From: Triglochin maritima
Taxonomy: Eukaryota; Streptophyta; Magnoliopsida; Alismatales; Juncaginaceae
Assembly (NCBI GenBank): GCA_963682175.1
Contig: OY821777.1
Coordinates: 16,326,001 to 16,390,000, forward strand
Direction: 5' to 3'
Length of the DNA: 64,000 nt
The notes under the pieces were generated by a model. The model saw only the letters and a list, made by a program, of their open reading frames with translations, was not told where the DNA came from and did not search any database. Shown piece by piece: positions 45,514 through 54,973 of the stretch (position 1 is its first letter; each line of letters begins with the position of its first letter). The translations under genes were made by a program, and so were the position numbers.

Positions 45514-47613
45514 ATGGTTGATAATACAAAGAAGAAACCAACCGAGACAGTGGTAGTAGTTCCTCCCTCTGAAGCACCGAAAAAGAATGGCCAACCGAAA
45601 AAATTCCGCCGTTGTCGAAGTGCTCCTAATACAGAAATTGTACCCAAGAAACCCCAACCGGGTGGTGCAACTTCTAAAAAGACAACATTATTGGACTTCT
45701 TACGTCCGAAAGTAAGGCAGATAAGTCTGATTCTGGTTCTCTTCCTCGGGGCGGGCACATTGATATTCTATTTAGTTAGGCACCAAATCAAAGGCAAGAA
45801 AACCAATGATTTTCTTGACGCATTGTACTTCTCTGTGGTGACAATGACTACGGTTGGTTACGGAGATCTTTTCCCAAACAGCACTACAACTAAGCTTCTT
45901 GCATCGGCGTATGTCTTCATTGGCATGGCTCTTTGTGGGCTCTTTCTAAGCAAGGCGGCCAATTACTTTGTCGAAAACCAAGAAGAGTTGCTAGTTAGAG
46001 CTCTCCACGTCCGTAGCAAAGTGAGTGAGGTGGACATCCTTAACAAAATAAAGACAAACAGAGTGAAGTACAAGCTCATCGTGACCACTGCATTTCTTCT
46101 TATCTTGATGCTTATTGGGACGCTTTTCCTTTGGAAGAACGAGAAGTTGAGCCTGATTGATTCTTTCTACTGCGTGTGCTCGACCATAACAACTCTCGGG
46201 TATGGGGAGAAGAGCTTCACGACACCAGGTGGTCGGGTTTTTGCTTTGTTCTGGATATTTTCCGGCACAATTGTTGTGATTCAGTTTTTCTTCTGTATTG
46301 TCGAATTACACACTGAACACAAACAGCAAGCTCTTGCCAAGTTAGTTCTGAAACGCAGAATGACGTACTTTGATCTTCAGGAGGCTGATATGGACTCAGA
46401 TGGTATTGTTGAGTAAGTACTCTTATACTTTAGTTGTCAATTAGAATTCACATTCTTGGTATATTAGTAACAACAATCCGTATTTTGCCAAACTTGTTTT
46501 CCTTCCAACATCATGTTCAATAGTGTTCTTAAGTAGTTTTATATATTTGAGAATAGCCTCTTCCTCATTATCTAACGGCCACATGATATTCATTGCATAA
46601 TTTATTTTGTTAGTTGAAAGAAGTGTATAATTGTACATGTTTGCATTAGTTCAGTTATATTTGTTCATCTTATAGCTGAAAAACAAACATGGCAAGAATA
46701 ATTAAGGTGAGCGCCTAGTCTTAGAACATATAAGGTCTCTATCTTTGCGGACAAAAAAGACAAGTTGACAGTTGAAGCTATTACGGTCTATTTTTGTGAA
46801 ATTTCAACGTTCTTCAGGCGAAACCTCTTGTATGAGAATATTGGAAATTGAAATATAAATTCAAAATTGGCTCGAATTGGGTCAATGTCATAATCAATGT
46901 TGATGTGAGGTGGTAGTCCAGTGGAGTTAAGCAGAATTCATATGGCTCAAGTGTCTCAAATGATAAGTTGACATTTCTCTGTGTCAATATCTATAGATGT
47001 ATGGGGTCACACAAGTAGGAAGGTTGGTATTTATCGATTAATGGGTCTGAGGCATCTTTGAAAACAGTTGCGAGGTTCTAGCTTATGAGCAATCTTGCTT
47101 TACCATAATCGTTATAATCAAGGGTGGCATGCCCACTTACTGCAGTAGCACAATCGGAATCTGTCGTTCAGAGCTTCGATACAATTTTTTTTGTTCAAAA
47201 CAAGGAGCTTAGCTTTCGTGATGGTTCAGTCTATAAGCAGGCAATCATAATTAATAAGTGTTAGCAAACGAAACTTAGGCAGCCTTGAAAATACCCTTTC
47301 TGCAGCATACTAGAGTATGCAGAAGCCCACAGATTCTTGCATTCTGTAATTAAACCATATCAAGCTATGCATGAGTTACTAGAACCTATTGCCGATCGAT
47401 CACTCTTTGAGCATTAGTTTTATCTAATCTATCGTCTCATCTATTGTTTGCAATCTCAGTGCTGCGGAGTTCATAATATATAAGCTCAAGGAACTGGGTA
47501 AGATCACCCAAGAAGACATAGCTCTTGTTCTGGAGGAGTTCGATGATCTTGATGTCGATCAGTCAGGGACGATAAGCACCGGAGATCTACTACTTGCTCA
47601 ACCGAGTCAATGA
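45514..47613 (+). CDS. TPK1: Two-pore K+ channel, TPK1-like (two exons)
   Basis: Exons 45514-46412 and 47460-47613 join (donor GTAAGT, acceptor CTCAG) to 350 codons plus stop. TPK1-type proteins are tonoplast K+ channels activated by Ca2+ and 14-3-3 proteins. The N-terminus has RRCRSAP (Ser36), a 14-3-3 site of R-x-x-S-x-P form. Membrane helices lie at about 70-88, 128-153, 188-207 and 245-265. Pore loops carry TVGYGD (113-118) and TLGYGE (227-232). The C-terminus has two EF-hands, a canonical loop at 292-303 and one at 331-342 ending in Asp. The intron splits the first EF-hand at codon 300. I chose the ATG at 45514, which lies just after the likely leader-intron acceptor. An upstream exon (ATG at 44904) would be in frame and add 14 residues, but is unproven. 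GYGE in pore two, against the usual GYGD, is the only odd key residue. The frame is intact and is the only convincing host gene here. Confidence 0.95.
46413..47459 (+). other. TPK intron
   Basis: 1047 bp, GTAAGTAC...AATCTCAG. Phase 2, interrupting the first EF-hand codon for Asp300. No transposon recognised inside. Confidence 0.92.
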
Positions 47614-48146
47614 CATTTATGGTGCTGGAAACTAATATCTACATCTAAATGTTTGAACATGTATGTTGGGGATACTATGTCTTTTTCTTTTAGAAGTAAT
47701 GTTTGCTCTCTCTGAGGAGATCCAACATGTCTATGGTTCAAACATATTGATATTCTGTTTTGGAAGTCCAAGGAAACGTGTAGTTTGTTGAAAATATTGC
47801 AGATGGTATAAAGAAAATCAATATTCTGAAGAACTACTGATTTGGTGGAACGAGTATGTTATTTATTTATTTATTTATTTTGAGATAGAAATGTTATTAA
47901 CTTCACAAAAACATATATATTACTTATGGAAACTACTTCAACATGGTTGAGAACTCATTCCACTCAGATGATGATTGATTATCTACAAATGAGTAATTTA
48001 AATAGTTTTTTTGATAAAAAATTGTAGTATTTTTTGATTTTTTGTTGTTGGAAATTCTGTCTCAGAATCTTGGGACAATTGAAGACAGACACTGTACTTG
48101 ACTCGAGGAATCTAATACATGTGTGGTGCCTCTGAAAAAAGGGAAT
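47614..48146. other. TPK 3' region
   Basis: Probable 3' UTR and intergenic DNA. A TTTA microsatellite occurs at about 47856-47880. No clear poly(A) signal was chosen. MULE-C begins at about 48147. Confidence 0.4.
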
Positions 48147-48487
48147 TACTATTCGTCGTCTGCAAATTACTTAAATTGTCTGCGACAATTATCATTTTGT
48201 CATTCACATTACATTTAATACATATTTCGTCATGTCTCTTAAAATAAGACTTATGTTTGAGTTTTCCTTACTCTACCAGAACAAACACCAAAGAAATGTC
48301 TGGCGAAATGTCTGAATCCGGGGGGTAAGTTACCAAAAAAAAAATCGCTCGAGACGTCTGAAAAAAACGTCTCCCCCATGGGGGGCGTCCAAGCCAGACG
48401 CCTTCCCCATTAGAGCGGTGTCCCAGCCAGACGACCCAATTCATTTTTTAATCTTTTTATATGGTGTGCTATTTCAAATTATTTCAG

Positions 48488-50741
48488 GTTTCGTTCCTAG
48501 ATTTGGGTGGTGACGGGGTAGATTACAGTGATTTTGTAAGTCAACAAGTATTTTCAACATACAAGAACGTGCGAACATGGGAAAAACAAGTTGTCGTCGG
48601 AGTCGTTTTTTTTGTATCCTCCTATAAACAGGGGCGGATCAAAAAAAAAATTTTGGGTGTGGCAAACTTTCCATATATTGGTTAATTTTTTTTGAAGACC
48701 CACAACTTTAAATTGATACTTTAAATTAATTAATTAATTAAAAAAAATTAAAAATTGAAAATATCATTCTTATTTGTTACATTTTTCCAAAGTTAAATAC
48801 ATTAAAATTCAAACATTCAAATTTTTTTTACAACCACAACACATCAGTTAACACAACTAATTAACAAAATAATTTAACATAAAAACTACAAATAAAAGTT
48901 TGCTAACTATGAACACCGCCAAATCGTTCCACGTATCTAGTCATTGAACACGATACTCTAACGAAGAAGCTAATACAACTTAAACTAACTAAGAACCAAA
49001 TCCATCATTTAATAGTCTCAATATGTTTCTATCTGACTAAACTACAATCATCACCATTCCTATCACACTCTTCCCAAGAAAGATATTTACCTCTTTCATT
49101 TTCAGTGATAAAATTGTGCCTCATTAAAACTTCATAAAATCACAGTTGACATTAAATAATATATGTGTAATTAACACTTTCATGTTGCAAGATATTTTGA
49201 TTTTCTATGTAACATTTTCGCAACTATATGTTCAGCTTTACGCATCGTTTTTGGACACTTTTGGTAACATGAAGAAGGTCTCGGTTTGGAATTAGAATTG
49301 ACAAGTCAACTTATTAGTTGTAATCCATGTGGAAAATTTGAAGGAATCCTCTACCACTTCTGAAAGAAATATAAAGAAATTATGATTTTGATTGCATTAC
49401 ATAATTAGGATTGATCTCTAGAAAAGCAACCTCCTTTTCACCTGTCATATTAGCCAACGAAGTTGGTTGACGTGGTACTTTTAGTTCTCTTCTAATTTTC
49501 TCCACTTAAAACATAAAAAAATTAGAGGCCAAAATCAATACAATGCATAGATTCCTGCGTTTTTTCTCAAGCAACAAAAACCCGCCCTAATTTTAAGGGT
49601 TTCAAGTAAAATGTCAATTAATGGTGAAAATAGCGTTAAAAGTTGTGCATACTTGAATTCCTTATACTAAAATCAATGAACATCTTTAGAAATTCGAAGG
49701 AAACTACATCAATTAAAAAAAACCTTTGCCATATCGCACGAGTGGGAGTGGGAGGAGCAACAGGGTGGGAATGGCTGACTGGGAGCAGGACTGGGAGCGC
49801 CGCACGGAGCTGAGCTAGTGAGCTGGGCTGCACGCCTGCACGGAGGAGGAGCGGAGAAGCCGCACCACGGAGGAGGGAGTTGAGGAGGACATGATGAGGA
49901 TTGAGGAGGAGTAGGAGCATCAGACGGAGTTGAGGAGCAGATGTGGAGTTGAGGAGGCTCATGTTGGGCTAGGGCACCAAATGGCGAATTGGGGGGGGAA
50001 TTGGGGTGTTTTTCCCCCAAATTCTGCTGCCCCAGGTGTACATCCACCTCTGCTTATAAACCACAACGAGATAGTTGGATGAATTGTTATTTGAGATGCG
50101 ATCGCAGAAAGGAAATGAGTTCCCGGGATATGAATATTACAGTACAGAAGAACACGAAAAGAAAGGGTTGCGGGTGTCGTTTTTTGGTAACAGTGGTCGA
50201 GCGACGGGTGGGTGATGGATGGTTCATTGTTACTGATAGTTCCCTTGGTCAGCACAACCACAACCATGCAGTTTATCCAAATGGTCACCGACATATCAAC
50301 GGTGTTAGTCCTTGGGCCAAGAAAATTGTTCGTGATATGATGAAGGCACAAGCAAAACCGCGTAACATCTTGTTGGCTGTAAATGAGAAATTCCCGAAGG
50401 ATAATCCGAATCAGAGACACATTTATCACTGTAGAGAGTCCATAAGGATGGTGAAATTTGAAGACATGAATCCCGCTCAGCAGTTTCTGCATCAGGCAGA
50501 GAAGTATCAATACTTATATTGGATTATGGCGGATGAAGAAACTAATGTCGTGACTCACGCATTCTTGGCACATCCAATGTCAGTGGTGTTGTTACGCACA
50601 TACCCTTTGGTAATTTGCATGGATTCGACGTACAAAACGAACAAGTACAAGATGCCTTTGTTCGAGATAGTTGGGGTGACACCAATAAACATGAACTTTC
50701 TTATCGGCTATGCAATTATGAAGGATGAGACTGAGCGTAGT
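48488..50741 (+). pseudogene. MULE-C FAR1-like transposase, interrupted and truncated
   Basis: Coding parts are 48488-48628 and 50061-50741. The first part plus YLRCDRRKEM, KRKGCGCRF and QHNHNHAV (50090-50280) form a FAR1/WRKY-GCM1-type zinc-binding domain. A helical region and the MULE DDE start (ICMDSTYKTNKYKMPLFEIVG, near 50620-50690) follow. The sequence then ends at MKDETERS, where family members continue for several hundred residues. If the hAT insertion and one target copy are removed, the reading frame continues without a shift at the Tyr-Lys codons. Second and third DDE residues, SWIM finger and stop are missing. Confidence 0.88.
48629..50052. mobile_element. hAT-like non-autonomous element in MULE-C
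   Basis: 1424 bp with terminal repeats CAGGGGCGGATC and CAGAGGTGGATG (right end read inward; 9 of 12 match). It is flanked by 8-bp duplications CCTATAAA (48621-48628) and CTTATAAA (50053-50060), which differ at one base. Eight-base targets and CAGGGGCGG-type ends are typical of plant hAT elements. The inside is AT-rich on the left and GAG-repeat-rich on the right (49750-49950). The minus-strand Pro/Leu-rich frames there are not supported as genes. Confidence 0.7.
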
Positions 50742-52035
50742 TAAGGAAGGTAGATAAGAAAACCACAATGAAGACGGTTTTTTTTATAGAGGTTCGGCAC
50801 CCCACCCGGGTCCTAGTCCTCTTTTGTAAGCTCCGCTCGGATCACCGAGCTCCGCTCACGACTTCACTAACCACTCCCTATTCCGGGCCGGGTCAGAACG
50901 CCTTTACAATTCCCGCGAACAACCCTCGCCGAGTTTGGCTCCTCCTCTCACAATCCGAGTGGATCACTTTTGGCTCTCACCGAAGTCTATACTCTTGTCT
51001 TGGGCTTTTACCAAGACCCTTGCTTCTTTGACAATGATTGAGTGGAAGGTTTTCAGCTTTTGAGTGTGTAGAGTTTTCTCTCTAATGTAGGGGACAAATA
51101 GTAGTGGAAGAGTTGTGTTAAAATGTGTTTTACAACTCTATTTATAAGCTTCAAGACAATTATAGCCGTTAGGGATGAATTTGGGTAAAGGTTGTGTAAG
51201 AAACACAAAACAGAAATTTGCATGACCCAATTCAGAACAAATCGGTCGACCGAATCGGGTATGTCGGTCGACCGGTTGGTCAATTTTGACTATGACTTAA
51301 GTTCACTTAAGTTATCGATCGAACACCAAGATAGGTTTGGTCGACCGATTTATAACAGGCTCTACGAGGTTTACAAACAAGATCATATTCGGTCGACCGA
51401 AACAAGGTCCACGGTCGACCGAAAACCAACATGCAGTTTGGGTTTGTCAAGTTATCGTACGTTCGATCGACCGAACAAGGTCCTCGGTCGACCGATACAC
51501 TAAATTTATTTTTGGGGTATTTGGAAAAATACGAATACGATTGTTGGGTATAAAACGACAAAACAAACGGTCGGAAAATTGTGTTAACTCGGTCGACCAA
51601 AAAGGTATGGACGGTCGACCAAAATCGTGCAGTAAAACACTTACTGGGTAATTGATCACTCGGTTGACCGAATGTGGGCAGACAGTTCTGGTTTTGGTTT
51701 GGTGTTTACCGGTCTAAGTTTGAGTGATCTATTAAAGTCCAAATAATATGAAATTTTGTGTGTGACTTCTATAAGGAACCTAGTGTGTGTTCGCGTAAGT
51801 TTTAGCTCAAATATGCTCAATTACACAAAGTTCCTAAGACCCAATGAAATGAAAATTACATGTCTTCAAATGAGCTTGATCACATGTCTTGACTTGAGTC
51901 TTCAAAGAAATGCAATTTTGAATCATTTCCTTCTTGAGTCTTGATCACCTATAGAAGTTAGCACAAAGTAATATATATGCAATACAATATGTTTGCTACT
52001 CTACATTGATTATAATTAAGGCAAAAAAGCCAACA
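50742..52035 (-). mobile_element. Sirevirus-like 3' LTR, minus strand, truncated
   Basis: Read on the minus strand from 52035 it begins TGTTGGCTTTTTTGCC. It has a palindrome cluster (51680-51240), then a TATAAATA box at 51141-51148. A downstream region with GGTGCCGAACCTCT then matches 35560-35580 of the other solo LTR. The last bases, ending near 50742, lack CA and run straight into MULE-C coding sequence, so the LTR end is deleted or the border is a recombination junction. Sequence at 52036 onward in the retroelement direction holds polypurine tracts, which marks this as a 3' LTR. Confidence 0.8.
51240..51680. repeat. TCGGTCGACCGA palindrome cluster
   Basis: At least eleven copies, most with an intact GGTCGACC core, near 51241, 51264, 51334, 51389, 51413, 51462, 51484, 51589, 51612 and 51659. 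They lie just upstream of the LTR TATA box. This is the best preserved of the four clusters. Confidence 0.9.
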
Positions 52036-52425
52036 ATCTCCCACTTTTTGATGATGACAACCTATATCTTAATACTTGAAATTTGTAGATGTAAACTATG
52101 CATATAAATGCTCCCCCTAAGAATGTGCATAATTTTTGTTCAATTATAATCAAATTTCAAGTTACCCCTTTAATTATCTCTCCCCTTTTGACATCCATAA
52201 AAAATCATAAGATTTAAGCATTGAGTTTTGGATGTCTTGTAATGAAGTTGCTCCCCTAAATTTTGCACTTCATTACACTAAGAAAGTAATATTCATTAAG
52301 CTCTCCCTATCAAAATGAATATGATTTTTTGATTAAGTTCAATTCTATTTCTCTCCTTTTTAAACCTCAAGCAAATATATTAACAATAGGCATGTGATGT
52401 TTTATTTCCCCTTTTTGACATCCAT
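52036..52425 (-). other. Sirevirus 3' internal region with multiple polypurine tracts
   Basis: Directly inside the LTR the minus strand reads AAAAAGTGGGAGAT, a polypurine tract. Related purine runs recur at about 52110-52120 (GGGGGAGC), 52170-52190 (AAAAGGGGAGAG), 52245-52255, 52295-52305 and 52409-52425 (GTCAAAAAGGGG). Multiple PPT copies before the 3' LTR are described as a hallmark of Sireviruses. No RNase H coding is left. Confidence 0.7.
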
Positions 52426-53220
52426 TTCAAAAATTTGACTCTTAAACATTAGATGTGATTCGAAAATTTGACACTTAAAGATTTGCAATGAATGAATATA
52501 TGATTTGTCGTGCGATTTAAGTAATTCGCGGGCGACGTTTAGCATTTCAGAAAAAAAGCAACAAGCCTCAACGTCTTGTGCTTCATTTTTGACGTTCATC
52601 TTGTTTTGGTATTGGTAATGATGGTCACATGATTTAAAAATCAAGTTGCACCTATAACATAAATAAGTTCTCATAAAACCTCAAAATGCAACCAACTACG
52701 ACCAACTTAGTTGGTAGATCATTAGTCTTGAATTAATCAGATCCAAGACTAGACAAGGTTTGATATATCTATTACAATTGGAGAAATGATGTCGTGGAGT
52801 TAGTACACCAAAGGCATTACGCATTAGGTCGCCAAAGCACCCGCAATGGCCTTGATATGCTGGTGGTCTGGTGCACTGCGACAATAGATTGTCATTCTAT
52901 CCTTTGACAGTGTGGTGGTTGTTTTACTAGGACAATTACGATCTGCGATGGATTTTTTGGTCGTTGAAGTCGTCCTAATTTTCTTGTTTTGAAGCAAATG
53001 ATTTGAAAACAAATTGAATATCATGTGAAAACATTAATTGGTTCATCTAGAAGCTTACCGTTATTCATCATCGACCTACGATGAGGATATGAACATATCT
53101 TGTTGGTTAGATTTTATGTGGGTAACAACTTGCCCTTTGATCTTTAATTTGAAGGACTTACACCTCCAATTTCTTGTTTATTTCTACTTTAACCCAGTTA
53201 GTTACTTTAAAAACCTATAT

Positions 53221-53251
<31 letters not shown>

Positions 53252-53384
53252 AAGGATAGAATGAGCCTTGGGCTCCATTTTGTTTAAATGAGCTCTCAAT
53301 GATCTAACCGTTGATCTCAATCTAAATGGTTGTGAGTCATTTACTTTAAGTGTGGTATTCCAGTAATTTTACAAGTTTCTCTAA
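52426..53384. other. Unassigned region after the Sirevirus fragment
   Basis: No protein family recognised. The first part may still be retrotransposon interior. A GATA/GA microsatellite lies at 53220-53251. Confidence 0.45.
53220..53251. repeat. GATA/GA microsatellite
   Basis: A run of ATAG units passes into a GA run of about eight units. Confidence 0.9.
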
Positions 53385-54275
53385 CTCATCTTCTTCTCTA
53401 TTTTCTTCCACGAAACCGAACTTTCCTTTCTTCTTCCCAAACTTCTACTCTTCCACCTTCCAGCTTCGTCCTCGCCTTCCTCTCCAACTCCTCCAACATC
53501 CTCCACTGTGTTGCCTCCGTTGGGGACTCCACCTCCCTTAAACTCCTCTCCTCCAGTGTCGACCCTTCCTTCCCCAACTCCTCGACCTACTCCCCCCCAT
53601 CCACCACCGACCTCATGCATCCAAACTGTAACAACCCAAATCAGATCCTTGAAGACACAATACAACATATTGTGCCTCAAATTCAATGTCTTGAATATGT
53701 GAGGATTTGTCCTATTTTTGGACACATAAAGTAAACCTGAGAATTTATCAATTTTTGAGGTGATGTTTTGAAATTCTTTGTTGTTTTTTTCTTTAGAATA
53801 ACCTGTTATATTAGTATGTGAAACTCCTTTCGAAGCTATCCAAATGAAAGTAAAAATATGTAGATTACATTAACATGTAGCGATGTTCGTAACCGTAATA
53901 TAATATTGTTCGCTGTAATATGATGTTGTTAGCCGTAATATAATGTAATTATTTTTAATAACAATCCTCAAATAATTGGGGATGACTGCAACATGTGTAA
54001 CTTGTATGAACCCATCATTTGATTCTTCAAATCAACTCTTCGTTGACGATATCGATAATATAACCGTGGAAATCCAAGCTCTAATGGAAAAAAAAATAGA
54101 TCATCAATGACACACATCCAAGATTTGATGTTGGCTAATCACATCAAACCCTCAGAAACCCAAATCCGACATTCGAATCCACAAATCCAGGCTTTGGTGT
54201 GGTAGAAACTCAATCTCTGTGACGTCTCATCAACCCTCCACGACACAAACTCAACCACTAACCTCATGCATCTAA
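53385..54275 (+). repeat. Dispersed repeat R1, copy c
   Basis: The longest left side of the family. A CT-rich leader (53385-53515), the GTTGGGGACTCCACCTCC block and the R1 core (53632 onward) are followed by a segment matching 7610-7885. It ends at CATGCATC-TAA, where CACTA-B is inserted, and continues at 59464. The undisturbed versions of the same junction at 5092-5115 and 7886-7905 are empty sites. Confidence 0.75.
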
Positions 54276-54295
54276 CACTACTACAGAAAATGGAA

Positions 54296-54655
54296 TATAG
54301 TTGGAGGTACGAGGGAATATACGTTGGATATCAGGATTCCCATATCCGACGTCTATGTGTACATCGTCTATACATAGACGTCAGACGTGCTAAATCTGAC
54401 GTCTATTCCTAAAGAATAGACGTTGGTTGTATGTATCGGCCGAAGTCTTTACTTAAAGAATAGATGTTGGCCCTTATATAGGACCGACGTCTATGCTTTA
54501 GGTATAGATGTCGGTGAAATAACAACCGACGTCCATTCTTTAGGAAATAGACGTCGTCGGATACATACAATCGACGTCTATACCTTTCTTCAGAGGAATA
54601 GACGTTGTTTAATACAAACATCCGACGTCTATTCCTAAACCTGGACGACAAAAAA
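54296..54655 (-). repeat. CACTA-B left subterminal CCGACGTCTAT array
   Basis: About fifteen motif copies in both directions. It matches 25970-26345 of CACTA-A in reverse complement. Expected TnpA-type binding region. Confidence 0.88.
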
Positions 54656-54973
54656 ACATCATGCACACTTGTATTTAGTCATCGTATTTGTAATTCGTGT
54701 ACATACAACCTGCACCAAATTCGTTCACAAATACATACACACTTTGATCCACATGTACATAAAAGCATACATGCACAAACATACAACATACAAGCACAAA
54801 CACGAACATACAAGCATACACAATCATTCAACACACTTGGAATTAATTCATACATAAACAATTGGCATTCATTCTAAAATTGAGGCGATTATATTAAGGC
54901 ATAAATTGTATGTTTGTAATACAAGTGAACTTGTTAACTAAATTACAAAAAAAGCTAGTGACAAGAGAACCTC

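Larger units (their letters stand above)
48147..50741 (+). mobile_element. MULE-C: 5' part of a Mutator-like element, truncated
   Basis: The left end at about 48147 (GGAATTACTATTCGTCG and onward) matches the arms of the foldback MITE at 37385-38225. The first coding segment begins after a TTTCAG acceptor near 48487. The gene is interrupted by an hAT-like insertion (48629-50052) and is cut off at 50741, where Sirevirus LTR sequence starts. No right TIR is present. Confidence 0.7.

Noticed and set aside
49636..50510. Minus-strand Pro/Leu-rich frames up to 183 residues
   Set aside because: They lie inside the hAT-like element and antisense to the MULE-C transposase; no family features.
51192..51659. 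Arg/Ser/Thr/Asp-rich repeated frames on both strands
   Set aside because: Reading through GGTCGACC palindromes yields VDR/RST repeats in several frames; the DNA palindrome explains them.
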